This document shows positions 1 through 7,696 of a stretch of 64,000 nucleotides of DNA, piece after piece. A model generated the notes under the pieces. That model searched no databases and was not told where the DNA came from. It saw only the letters and a list, made by a program, of their open reading frames with translations. The stretch spans positions 1 to 64,000 of the forward strand of contig DEAM01000001.1 in assembly GCA_002347035.1 (NCBI GenBank), written 5' to 3'. Made by a program: the position numbers and the translations under genes. Position 1 is the stretch's first letter, and every line of letters begins with the position of its first letter. This stretch comes from Gemmatimonadales bacterium UBA2982. GTDB lineage: Bacteria; Gemmatimonadota; Gemmatimonadetes; Longimicrobiales; Gaopeijiaceae.

Positions 1-832
1 GAGGCGCAGCTCTAGGGCTTGAACCAGGCGCAGCTCTAGGCTGGCGCCTACGGTGGGCTTTGATCTCTATACTTTGAGGGCTTCGTGTCGGGAAAGTTCG
101 TGCCTGGGTCGGCACCGAGCGCTTGGTAGACGTGGAGGGTGCTCTCGAAGAAAGGTCGGTCGACTCAAGCGCTGCTCTTCGCCGAGGGTATTTTCCGGGA
201 CTGCTCGACTCCTGATGACCGGTAGCGTTGGCAGTCGAATTTGACCCCCTTCCCAAAGAGGGTGGAGGCGATCCTCTGCTAATTGCTCGTCGAGCTGCTG
301 CTCGAGGGGAGGGATTCCTGGGAGTTTCCTTATAGGTTGCCCGATTTTGTTGAGGATTGTGGGTTGTAAGCCCTAGTCGTGGGGAGACATGAGGGTGTCG
401 AGGCAAGTGGACGAAGGGCATCTGGGCGGCGTAATAGGCATCCCAGTAATAGCCCCAGGGGTGATACGCCCAATATGATGCCCACTTATTCGGATAGTAG
501 GTGACGTATACGTGTGGTTTGTAATAACTCCCAGGTCGCCACCAAGTATGTATTTTGAAGACCGGGTGGTGATATCTGAACGGATTACACCGTAGTAACG
601 GGTCATGGTAGTCATGCATGGTGGAGTAGGCACCATGGTCACTGATCGTCAGTGAACCCTGCAACCATACCGGGAGCGAATCACAATAAGTAAACCTAGG
701 CCCGAAGTGGGTAGCTGCAGAGAAGGAACCTATTCGAAGACCAAGCATAAGCTGTGCCTGCGACCTCAGCGGCGTAGACCCCAAGAGCGTGCTTATCACC
801 ACTAGCAGTATTATCCTCCCTAGGTGATCCAC
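1..832 (-). CDS. Secreted aromatic-rich protein of unknown function, C-terminus beyond the left edge
   Basis: An open minus-strand frame runs from a GTG at 832-830 to base 1 with no stop (277 codons seen). It has a strong Shine-Dalgarno (GGAGGG, 837-842) five bases before the start. Residues 1-26 look like a Sec signal peptide: a basic/polar start, a hydrophobic core at about 7-18 and a likely cut after SQA. Residues 97-134 are extraordinarily aromatic, with 11 Tyr and 6 Trp in 38 positions (WW, YY, YYW, YY). From about residue 160 the chain becomes a basic, Ser/Pro/Arg-rich, probably disordered tail ending in an 8-residue repeat (PRAAPGSS). I do not recognise the family. The frame stays open through very different compositions and starts with a good RBS and signal peptide, so it is likely real. 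It stands divergent from rho. Export to the periplasm or surface is inferred; function is unknown. Confidence 0.72.
   Translation of the reverse strand, partial: MDHLGRIILLVVISTLLGSTPLRSQAQLMLGLRIGSFSAATHFGPRFTYCDSLPVWLQGSLTISDHGAYSTMHDYHDPLLRCNPFRYHHPVFKIHTWWRPGSYYKPHVYVTYYPNKWASYWAYHPWGYYWDAYYAAQMPFVHLPRHPHVSPRLGLTTHNPQQNRATYKETPRNPSPRAAARRAISRGSPPPSLGRGSNSTANATGHQESSSPGKYPRRRAALESTDLSSRAPSTSTKRSVPTQARTFPTRSPQSIEIKAHRRRQPRAAPGSSPRAAP
2..40. repeat. 24-bp-period direct repeat coding for an octapeptide repeat
   Basis: A 15-base unit (AGGCGCAGCTCTAGG) occurs exactly at 2-16 and 26-40, a period of 24 bases, which keeps the minus-strand frame. It encodes two copies of PRAAP separated by GSS. 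The array touches the window edge, so more copies may follow outside. Confidence 0.7.
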
Positions 833-856
833 GATGCCCTCCTTCGGTAAGGCTTA

Positions 857-884
857 TAAATATTTAGGGCATCCACTGTGCCAA
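857..884 (-). promoter_or_regulatory. Candidate sigma-70 promoter for the aromatic-rich secreted protein
   Basis: Read on the minus strand, TTGGCA (884-879) is followed after 16 bases by TATTTA (862-857), about 25 bases upstream of the GTG start. The match is moderate; an alternative -10 (TATAAG, 858-853) would give a 20-base spacer. The spacing to the start codon is sensible. Confidence 0.35.
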
Positions 885-1158
885 GGTTGGACATGCACGG
901 TAAGGATTTATGGTGCAATAACTTACCTGCATCATATTAGATTACGGCTAGGTCTCGGAAGCGTCCGATCCTAAGGACAGTAATCGCTAGAATAGGACAC
1001 GTCCGTAGTCCTTTCCGGCGAGTCCGTGAGAAACTCATGGAGCCGTATCACTTGCTAGCTGGCCAGGATAGTGGAAGATTTCTTTGTCCTGCAGACGTAT
1101 TTTTCGTCGGCACCGGCGCGGCTTCTGGGCCAGCCGAGGACACCGGCCGGGAATTCTG

Positions 1159-1195
1159 GTCCGCACAATCCTGTAGAGAAACAGTATTGGCGGAC
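1159..1195 (+). promoter_or_regulatory. Strong hairpin in the rho 5' leader
   Basis: GTCCGC (1159-1164) pairs with GCGGAC (1190-1195). After a one-base bulge CAAT (1166-1169) pairs with ATTG (1186-1189). After a C/T mismatch CTGT (1171-1174) pairs with ACAG (1181-1184) around the loop AGAGAA. That gives 14 base pairs, ending 50 bases before the rho start. No T-tract follows, so it is not an intrinsic terminator. A role in rho autoregulation is inference from the known autogenous control of rho elsewhere. Confidence 0.5.
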
Positions 1196-1244
1196 AAGAG
1201 TGTTTTCCTAGGAGCTGCTCGCGAGAACAAATGGTGTATATGTA

Positions 1245-2696
1245 GTGGAATCTCCAGAAACAGAATCAGATCCGACCAAGCAAGCGGAAAGGTCAGAAAG
1301 TACATCCACTCCAGATAGGACAGGAGTGGATGCGAGTGCTTCTGATAGTTCATCAGGTGCTACATCTGCAGATGCCCCGTCGTCTGAGCAAAGATCAAAC
1401 CGAGGGGGGACGAACCCCAGTGGCGAGAGAAAGGGTCAGCGGGGAAGACGTCCTAGACGACGTGGCCGCCGCCGCCGCCGCCCTCGCGACAGGGACCAGG
1501 ATAATCGTACCGAAGCCGAGCTCATGGCTGAGTTGCCGGACGATCCAGGAGAGCTCATGGCGCTGTCACGCCCTCTTGGACTCCTAGAAGTGCTAGGGTC
1601 CGGGTCAGGGTTTATTCGTCGGAGAGAGTCGGGTTACACTCCTGGGAATGACGATATTTACGTCGGATCCCGAATGATCCAGCGCTACGGGCTGCGCACC
1701 GGAGATGAATTGATGGGGATTGTTGCCAGCCAGGCTCGCAGCGGAAAGAGCCCGCCGCTCGCCTACCTGGCTCTGGTGAATGACAATCCACCAGATGAGG
1801 CTAAGAGACGACCTGAATTTCAGCGGCTCAGTGCGATGCACCCAGATGATCAACTGGTTCTGGAGTGTGGGCGGGAGCTTCGAGGTGAACCAGAGCTCAC
1901 CAATAGAGTAATCGATCTGTTTTGTCCGTTTGGTAAGGGCCAAAGAGCCATGATAGTTGCACCGGCGAAAGCAGGTAAAACCATGGTTCTCCAAGCTGTT
2001 GCTGAGGGCATCGTCAAGAACAGCCCGGAATGCCACCTCATGATCCTCCTCGTAGACGAGCGTCCTGAGGAGGTCACTGAGATGGAGCAGTGCGGTTTCG
2101 GTGAGGTTATAGCCTCCACCTTTGATCGACCAGCTGATCGACATGTGCAGGTTGCTGAAATAACACTGGAACGTGCTCGTCGTCGGGTAGAGCAGGGGGA
2201 GGATGTAGCTATCATCCTCGACTCGATTACCCGACTGGCACGGGCTTACAACACGACTCAGGCGGGAAGTGGGAGAACTCTCTCAGGTGGCCTGGACTCG
2301 AACTCCCTAGAGCACCCAAAACGGTTTCTTGGGAGTGCTCGGAAAATTGCTCCAACCCAAGGGGGTGGTTCTTTGACTATTATTGGAACTGCCCTAGTCG
2401 ATACAGGATCCCGTATGGACCAAGTAATCTTCGAAGAGTTCAAGGGAACTGGGAATAGTGAGCTTGTCTTGTCTAGGGATCTTGCTGACAGGCGTATCTA
2501 CCCGGCAATCGATCTCCAGGGTTCAGCGACACGGAAAGAGGAACTTTTGATGGACGATGATAGCCTCTGGTTATCACATGCCATGAGGCGACAGTTGGCT
2601 GGCCAAAATTCAGCAGACTCAATGATGGAACTACTTGGTGCCATGAAGAAAACCAAGTCGAACCGGGATCTGATCGACTGGGTTAGGAATCGGTAG
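1245..2696 (+). CDS. rho: Transcription termination factor Rho
   Basis: Hexameric RNA-dependent ATPase that ends transcription. The 483-residue product has a hydrophilic Ser/Thr-rich N-terminus and an arginine-rich tract (about 62-84) ahead of the RNA-binding fold (GSGFIR, 120-125). ATPase motifs follow: Walker A APAKAGKT (239-246), catalytic-region DERPEE (271-276) and Walker B ILDS at about 324-327. The RNA-contacting R-loop and a KGTGN-type Q-loop come after these. E. coli Rho has about 419 residues, so the extra length is the N-terminal insert, as seen in several other phyla where such inserts bind RNA. The start is GTG; an in-frame TAG lies at 1209-1211 and no good Shine-Dalgarno is visible, so the exact start is less sure. 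The gene is preceded by a structured leader. Confidence 0.96.
   Translation: MESPETESDPTKQAERSESTSTPDRTGVDASASDSSSGATSADAPSSEQRSNRGGTNPSGERKGQRGRRPRRRGRRRRRPRDRDQDNRTEAELMAELPDDPGELMALSRPLGLLEVLGSGSGFIRRRESGYTPGNDDIYVGSRMIQRYGLRTGDELMGIVASQARSGKSPPLAYLALVNDNPPDEAKRRPEFQRLSAMHPDDQLVLECGRELRGEPELTNRVIDLFCPFGKGQRAMIVAPAKAGKTMVLQAVAEGIVKNSPECHLMILLVDERPEEVTEMEQCGFGEVIASTFDRPADRHVQVAEITLERARRRVEQGEDVAIILDSITRLARAYNTTQAGSGRTLSGGLDSNSLEHPKRFLGSARKIAPTQGGGSLTIIGTALVDTGSRMDQVIFEEFKGTGNSELVLSRDLADRRIYPAIDLQGSATRKEELLMDDDSLWLSHAMRRQLAGQNSADSMMELLGAMKKTKSNRDLIDWVRNR
1465..1482 (+). repeat. (GCC)6 microsatellite inside rho
   Basis: Six tandem GCC units lie in the segment coding the arginine-rich insert of Rho; in the reading frame they are CGC arginine codons (R-G-R-R-R-R-R-P). 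Unit gain or loss would change the number of arginines without shifting the frame. Confidence 0.8.
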
Positions 2697-2733
2697 GAGA
2701 AGATTCTTGAGAGGGCGAGGGGTCCGGGTTAGA

Positions 2734-3273
2734 TCAAGGAAGTCCAGCCAGAGCTAATTCCCTAAGGCGCTCGATTCCCTTAACTAGCTCATCCGACTGA
2801 GCACGGCTCATTGATAATGCCCAATAACCCATCAGTGGGTTGCGCCCTAGGTCGCCTTCCTCAAGCCAAGTTATCCTGACACCCTCACTTTCTGGCCTGA
2901 GGGTAATGATTCCGGACACCAGCATGGCTCCGTCCCCTATCTCAACTCCATACGTCACCATCGAGTTCTCTTCGAGGCTCTGGATCGTGAAAGACCCGGT
3001 GCCAACTTCCTGGTCATCCCAACTGAGCGTTGCCCCAATACCGCGTTCAGGACCACTTCGCTCAACCCCTGACTCAGGCCAAGGTGTCCAGGCTTGCCAA
3101 CCCTCCGGTGAGTCTAAGAACTGAAAGACAATATCCGCAGGTGCAGCGACATATCCTGTTGTTTCAGACTCCCATGAGGATGGGAGGAGAAAGCCGATGA
3201 GAAGGAAAGCACTTAGTAGCAGCGCTCCTGATGCCAGGATCCTAGTACCTAAACTGAAGGGACTACTATTCAA
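2734..3273 (-). CDS. Membrane-anchored SRPBCC-family protein
   Basis: An N-terminal hydrophobic helix (about residues 12-32) is followed by a polyketide-cyclase/START-like ligand-binding domain. Recognisable features are the opening 'AAPADIVFQFLDSPEGW', a central WDD segment and the 'RITWLEEGDLGRNPLMGYW' strand-helix join. The family binds hydrophobic ligands; no substrate can be named. I place the start at TTG 3273, which overlaps the stop of the upstream esterase gene as TTGA and has GGAAGAG just upstream. An ATG at 3321 would add 16 residues and overlap the neighbour by 52 bases. Cotranslation with the SGNH esterase suggests a shared lipid-related role, which is inference. Confidence 0.75.
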   Translation of the reverse strand: MNSSPFSLGTRILASGALLLSAFLLIGFLLPSSWESETTGYVAAPADIVFQFLDSPEGWQAWTPWPESGVERSGPERGIGATLSWDDQEVGTGSFTIQSLEENSMVTYGVEIGDGAMLVSGIITLRPESEGVRITWLEEGDLGRNPLMGYWALSMSRAQSDELVKGIERLRELALAGLP

Positions 3274-3980
3274 TGGTCTCTTCCAGGCAATCCTAGAAGG
3301 ACAGGACCGAGTATCTCCCATACGTTCTGGGCAATCTTCCGATGTCCCTCGGCATTAGGGTGAATCCTGTCTTCTTGATTCAGCTCTTGGATGCCAGCCA
3401 CGCCTTGAAGTAGGAATGGAATGAAAAGAGTCTCTTGGGTATCGGCTACCGATGCGTATACGGACCTAAAGGAATCCGTATACGCTATTCCTAAATTAGG
3501 TGGTGCCTCCATCCCAGCCAGGATAACCCGAACCTTAGGGTATCTCTTACGCGTCCGCTGGATGATTTGAGTGAGGTTCTCTGAGAGGACCAACGGATTT
3601 TGTCCCCTGAGTCCATCGTTGGCACCTAGCTCAAGAACAAGGACATCGATGTGCTCACGAAGAATCCACTCGACACGCCTGAGCCCGCCTGCGCTAGTCT
3701 CTCCGGACACGCCAGCATTGATTGCGCGGATAGGTGTGCCGGCAGACTCTGCTAGTGCGGCTACACGGGCTACATAGCTATCCTCACGCTGAACCAGTCC
3801 TAACCCTGCAGTCAAGCTGGTGCCGAGAAACGCAACTACTGGTCGAGGGTCTGGAACCTCGGACAAAGTCGTGACCACCACTTGTGAGTCCAGGGTGACT
3901 CCTTCTGTACTCGGAGTCAACTCAGGACTACCGCAGGCCAAAATCGCCAGTGTTAGGAAGAGTGGCAGGAATCGAAACAT
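3270..3980 (-). CDS. tesA: TesA-like SGNH/GDSL esterase, probable lipoprotein
   Basis: Extracytoplasmic hydrolase of the SGNH family (arylesterase/thioesterase I/lysophospholipase type). The 236-residue product begins with a lipoprotein-like signal ending at Cys16. Catalytic blocks are all visible: GTSL with nucleophile Ser55, NAG in block II, GANDG (119-123) for the oxyanion hole, and D204-x-x-H207-P in block V. It starts one base away from the divergent ABC transporter gene, the same tesA/ybbA arrangement known in E. coli, which supports the assignment. It is translationally coupled to the downstream SRPBCC gene. The substrate range cannot be read from sequence. Confidence 0.88.
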   Translation of the reverse strand: MFRFLPLFLTLAILACGSPELTPSTEGVTLDSQVVVTTLSEVPDPRPVVAFLGTSLTAGLGLVQREDSYVARVAALAESAGTPIRAINAGVSGETSAGGLRRVEWILREHIDVLVLELGANDGLRGQNPLVLSENLTQIIQRTRKRYPKVRVILAGMEAPPNLGIAYTDSFRSVYASVADTQETLFIPFLLQGVAGIQELNQEDRIHPNAEGHRKIAQNVWEILGPVLLGLPGRDH

Positions 3981-3981
3981 T

Positions 3982-4668
3982 ATGATCGTAGCTGAAGGAC
4001 TCCAGAAAAGTTACACAAGCGGAGGCAGACCTCTACCCGTCCTTCAATGCATAGATGTCGAGGTAGCTCAAGAGGCATTTGTTTCTATTGTCGGTCCATC
4101 AGGTAGCGGGAAGACAACCCTACTAGGGTTATTAGCTGGCCTAGATCAGCCAACGGCTGGCCGAGTGTATCTCGATGGAGTGGATATATTCGGTCTTAGC
4201 GAAGATGGGCGAGCAGAGTTTCGATCCCAGAATGTGGGGTTCGTTTTCCAAACATTCCACCTTCTGCCGACTCTAACAGCAATCGAGAACGTATTGGTTC
4301 CTCTTGAACTCAAAGGGGATTACAAAGGAGCATACGATCAGGCCGAAGCCTTGTTGATCCGCGTCGGCCTCGGCCATCGAACGGGTCACTACCCCGCGCA
4401 GTTATCTGGGGGTGAACAGCAGCGTGTGGCCCTAGCTCGAGCATTTGCAAATAAACCCAAGATCCTTTTCGCGGATGAGCCAACGGGCAACCTGGATCAG
4501 GCGACGGGTGAGGGGATCATAGAGATGCTAGAGGAACTCAATCAAGTCTCGCGTACCACATTGATCTTGGTGACACATGACATGGCACTGGCAGAGCGAG
4601 CTCACCGAGTCATAGGCCTCGTCGGTGGCCGGATTGCTTCAGATCGCCCCGGGTCTGTCATTCGATGA
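3982..4668 (+). CDS. ybbA: ABC transporter ATP-binding protein, YbbA/LolD type
   Basis: ATPase subunit of a MacB/LolD-type ABC system. The 228-residue product shows Walker A GPSGSGKT (38-45), Q-loop VFQ (88-90), signature LSGGEQ (141-146), Walker B ILFADE (161-166) and H-loop His199. The frame is open upstream, but that stretch is antisense to tesA; the ATG at 3982 is the first start that leaves the domain intact and gives the usual length. The downstream permease overlaps it by four bases (ATGA), so the two form one transporter. Its position beside tesA matches the E. coli ybbA-ybbP locus. The substrate is unknown. Confidence 0.92.
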   Translation: MIVAEGLQKSYTSGGRPLPVLQCIDVEVAQEAFVSIVGPSGSGKTTLLGLLAGLDQPTAGRVYLDGVDIFGLSEDGRAEFRSQNVGFVFQTFHLLPTLTAIENVLVPLELKGDYKGAYDQAEALLIRVGLGHRTGHYPAQLSGGEQQRVALARAFANKPKILFADEPTGNLDQATGEGIIEMLEELNQVSRTTLILVTHDMALAERAHRVIGLVGGRIASDRPGSVIR

Positions 4669-7268
4669 GAGAGATTGGCGACTCGATACAGGATAGGTTC
4701 AGAATTCGCTTTGCAATCCGATTGGCACTTCGCGAGAGCTCCTACGGTTTCAGGCGGATAGGCGTCTTCATGGGGTCGATCGCCTTAGGTGTGGCAGCCC
4801 TTGTCTCCGTTCACTCCTTCAGAGCTGACATTGCACGTTCTGTTCAAGATGAGGCCGACGTGCTTATGGGCGGAAATGCGCGTTTTTCCCACGATCGACC
4901 TATGCCACCCCCTATTGCCGCGGTCATCGATTCATTGAGGGAAACAGGAGCGGGATTGGCAAGGGTTACGACGACCATGTCAATGGTCTCGGCCCCCCGC
5001 TCAATGGAAGTCCGGCTCTTGCAAGTTCGAGCTTTGGATAAGGGATATCCGTTCTACGGTGACGTTACAACTAGTCCGGTTAATCGTTGGGGTGCTCACC
5101 TAGATCCAGACCGAGCATTGGTTGACCCCGCGATTTTAACTCAGTTCGGTATTCAGGTAGGTGACACACTGGTTCTAGGTCTTTCGCGACTCGAAATCGC
5201 CGGAACCGTAAATGGCCTCCCCACAGATTTAGCCTACCAGACGGCAATTGGTCCGAGGGTCCACATTTCACAAGCGACGCTTGAGCGCTCTGGGTTATTA
5301 GCCAATGATGGGCTAGCCCGGTTCGAAATACTCTTGCAGCTCCCCGATATCGAAGATCGCCGCGGTATTCGAGAGCGATATCAGGATGTACTTCAAGTGG
5401 AGAGCGTCAACTATTCCTTGGCAGAAGAGCAAGCCGAGAGACTCTCTAATGGAGTGCGTTACCTTGCTCGATTCCTTGGCCTTGTTGGGCTCGGAGCGTT
5501 ATTGCTCGGCGGTGTAGGGGTTGCGAGTGCAATAAATGTCTATATCCGGGAGAAGCGCCAGGCCATCGCGGTTCTCCGGTGCTTGGGTGCAGGTCAGGCA
5601 ACGGCCTTCGTTGCCTACCTGATTCAAGCTGCCATGCTGGGGCTTCTTGGTGCCATGGCTGGAGTTGCCATCGGGGTCCTAGTCCAGCAGCAGCTTCCAA
5701 CATTGCTGGGCAACATCATGCCCGTTGTGGTTACCACCCGTTTTTCTCCAACATCAGCCCTGGCCGGTTTGGGAATAGGGCTCTGGGTGTCTCTAATCTT
5801 CGCTCTTATTCCCTTACTAAACATCCGCGAAATACCTCCTCTTGCAGCCTTACGGCACGACTTTGAAGAAAGGAATCAGCGTTGGGATAGAGCAAAACTC
5901 CTGGCGTATGGGCTACTTGGTTTAAGTATCGTAGGTCTATGTGTGATTGAAGCGCCCAACGCAGAAATAGGGCTTGGGTTTGCATTAGCGCTGGCGCTGG
6001 CCGGTGGGTTGATAGTGTTGGTAGGCTCAGGCCTGCGTCTGGTTGCAAGGAGGTACGTTCCGGCATCATCGAGCTACCCGGTCCGGCAGGGGGTGTCAAA
6101 TCTCTTCAGGCCGCAGAACCAGACGGTTTCGGTGATGCTTGCGTTGGGTTTAGGGGCCTTCTTGATCGGGCTCATTACCGATGTTGGAGGGAACATTCAG
6201 GGTGATCTAACCCGCTCTTTTAGTACCGGACGCGCCAACATGCTGCTTTTTGATGTCCAACCTGATCAGGTGGACGGAGTTAGTGGACTGCTCCCGGAAG
6301 CCACGCGCCAGTATTTGGAGGCAACTCCACTCGTAAGTTCGCGAATAGTTTCGATCAATGGACGGTCAGTAGAGGATCTCCTTGATGAACCTACTTCCGA
6401 CGAAAGCCCGAGAAGGTTCGCGCTTGGGCGGGAATACCGTAACACTTACCGGGAACGACTTGGTGTTGCAGAAGAAGTCCTGGCAGGCGAGTGGTGGGAT
6501 GACGCTCAGGTGCCGGGAGATAGTGGGCTGCAAAGGACGGATGGCCTAGCCCATGTATCGCTTGAGGAAGGAATTGCAGATGCCCTTCGGGTGACCCTCG
6601 GAGACACTATCACGTGGGATGTTAGTGGGATTCGAATACCGTCCATCGTACTTAGTCTGAGAAGGGTAGATTGGAACCAGCTGGAGCCAAACTTCTATGC
6701 CATCTTTGAGCCTGGTGTCCTAGAGCAGGCTCCGCAGACGGTCGTGATATTGGCTCAGGTGCACAACGATGCGCAGCGCGCTCGAGTTCAACGGGAATTA
6801 ATTGAGCGATATCCCAATGTTTCCGCTTTGGATTTTTCGCGAGTACAGGAAGTTATTGAGAACGTACTGGTGAGAGTGCGGCAGGCCGTAGGGTTCCTGG
6901 GAATATTTACTGTGTTGGCTGGAGCCATCGTTCTCATAGGTTCGTTGGCAACCTCTCGAGTGCAAAGGATGCGAGAAGGTGCACTACTAAAGACCCTGGG
7001 CGCAAAAAGGGCCCAAGTCCTTACGGTTCTGTTCGCCGAATATTTTGCACTAGGTCTGGTCGCTACTGGCAGTGGGTTGATTCTCGCGCTAGGAACGGGG
7101 ACCATCCTCGTGCCGTGGATCTTTGAGATCACTTATTCGCCTCAAATCGGCGCGCTTTCATTAATCTGGTTAGGTGTAGTAGGAATCACGGTAGGAGTAG
7201 GATTCTTGGGCTCTATAGACTTAATTCAGCGGCCTCCCCTTCCAGTCTTACGGCAAACCCCAGAGTAG
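4665..7268 (+). CDS. ybbP: FtsX-domain ABC permease, YbbP type
   Basis: Large inner-membrane permease (867 residues; E. coli YbbP has about 800). An N-terminal membrane helix follows the short cytoplasmic start. A periplasmic region of about 200 residues comes next, then a first FtsX-type helix bundle (from about residue 265). A second set of helices and another periplasmic domain (about 520-730) precede the C-terminal FtsX bundle (about 750-860). The two-halved layout is that of the YbbP family rather than single-module LolC/MacB. The start ATG overlaps the ATPase stop. The partner ATPase and the adjacent TesA-like esterase suggest work on a lipid or lipoprotein-like substrate in the envelope; this is inference. 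Confidence 0.9.
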   Translation: MREIGDSIQDRFRIRFAIRLALRESSYGFRRIGVFMGSIALGVAALVSVHSFRADIARSVQDEADVLMGGNARFSHDRPMPPPIAAVIDSLRETGAGLARVTTTMSMVSAPRSMEVRLLQVRALDKGYPFYGDVTTSPVNRWGAHLDPDRALVDPAILTQFGIQVGDTLVLGLSRLEIAGTVNGLPTDLAYQTAIGPRVHISQATLERSGLLANDGLARFEILLQLPDIEDRRGIRERYQDVLQVESVNYSLAEEQAERLSNGVRYLARFLGLVGLGALLLGGVGVASAINVYIREKRQAIAVLRCLGAGQATAFVAYLIQAAMLGLLGAMAGVAIGVLVQQQLPTLLGNIMPVVVTTRFSPTSALAGLGIGLWVSLIFALIPLLNIREIPPLAALRHDFEERNQRWDRAKLLAYGLLGLSIVGLCVIEAPNAEIGLGFALALALAGGLIVLVGSGLRLVARRYVPASSSYPVRQGVSNLFRPQNQTVSVMLALGLGAFLIGLITDVGGNIQGDLTRSFSTGRANMLLFDVQPDQVDGVSGLLPEATRQYLEATPLVSSRIVSINGRSVEDLLDEPTSDESPRRFALGREYRNTYRERLGVAEEVLAGEWWDDAQVPGDSGLQRTDGLAHVSLEEGIADALRVTLGDTITWDVSGIRIPSIVLSLRRVDWNQLEPNFYAIFEPGVLEQAPQTVVILAQVHNDAQRARVQRELIERYPNVSALDFSRVQEVIENVLVRVRQAVGFLGIFTVLAGAIVLIGSLATSRVQRMREGALLKTLGAKRAQVLTVLFAEYFALGLVATGSGLILALGTGTILVPWIFEITYSPQIGALSLIWLGVVGITVGVGFLGSIDLIQRPPLPVLRQTPE

Positions 7269-7276
7269 CGTCGATG

Positions 7277-7696
7277 CTAAGGCTGGGTCTGCTCGAGAAA
7301 CACGCGTGCAACTTCGAGAGAACTCTGGTGATGGCAGGTATCGCAGGACAAGGGATGGGGATGCTTAAGTCTTCCCGGCTTCACATTCAGCTCTTCACTG
7401 CACTTCGGACAGCAACCGGCCACCTGTTCCAAGGTGAAACGCTCACTCCATCGCTTGCGGGCGAGGAGAACCCCTGTGATGAGTGCCCCTATACCCCAGG
7501 GTGCGTGTGGCGGAACGAGCGCGGCAATCGGAGTGATCAGCAAGAACAATCCGAGGATCTGGGCTGCTCGGGCTGTACGCCAACCAAGGGCCCGTGCGCG
7601 TATTTGAACCTTTACGACAGCTGGTGGGAAACCGAACAAGAGGGCCTGGGCCTCGCATCTGACGACAGTATTCTCTCGTTCTGATGAGCCCCTCAC
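7277..7696 (-). CDS. Small membrane protein with C-terminal zinc ribbon, unknown function
   Basis: The 139-residue product has two hydrophobic segments (about 44-62 and 65-79) and a C-terminal cysteine cluster: Cys96-x-x-Cys99 and Cys118-x-x-Cys121, flanked by His112, His114 and His122-123, typical of a zinc ribbon. The start is taken as GTG 7696, which overlaps the aminotransferase stop as GTGA; an ATG at 7762 would overlap the neighbour by about 70 bases. The plus-strand ORF across the same bases (7274-7684) lacks any such pattern. It converges with the permease gene, leaving eight bases between them. No family name is recognised. Confidence 0.68.
   Translation of the reverse strand: MRGSSERENTVVRCEAQALLFGFPPAVVKVQIRARALGWRTARAAQILGLFLLITPIAALVPPHAPWGIGALITGVLLARKRWSERFTLEQVAGCCPKCSEELNVKPGRLKHPHPLSCDTCHHQSSLEVARVFLEQTQP

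Larger units (their letters stand above)
833..1244. other. Divergent intergenic region with rho leader; no gene seen
   Basis: These 412 bases separate the minus-strand secreted protein from rho. Short ORFs on either strand (for example 1037-1318 plus, 1048-1353 minus) have no RBS, recognisable domain or protein-like composition and are treated as chance. The half nearest rho is GC-rich and rich in inverted repeats, including a strong hairpin at 1159-1195, and probably forms the 5' untranslated leader of rho. A weak -10-like TAGAAT lies at 988-993 without a convincing -35. Confidence 0.6.

Noticed and set aside
53..244. Plus-strand ORF of 63 codons near the left edge
   Set aside because: It is antisense to the open minus-strand frame with RBS and signal peptide and has no protein-like features.
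373..642. Minus-strand ORF of 89 codons
   Set aside because: Same strand but a different frame from the aromatic-rich protein, whose frame is open from 832 to the edge and has a signal peptide.
1020..1036. Hammerhead-like GAGTCCGTGAGAAACTC in the rho upstream region
   Set aside because: It has a GAAAC-like end and a short stem, but the required CUGAUGA core is missing.
1037..1318. Plus-strand ORF ahead of rho
   Set aside because: No RBS, no domain, overlaps the rho start in another frame.
7274..7684. Plus-strand ORF of 136 codons after the YbbP-type permease
   Set aside because: Antisense to the zinc-ribbon protein gene, which has paired CxxC motifs, membrane segments and a coupled start.
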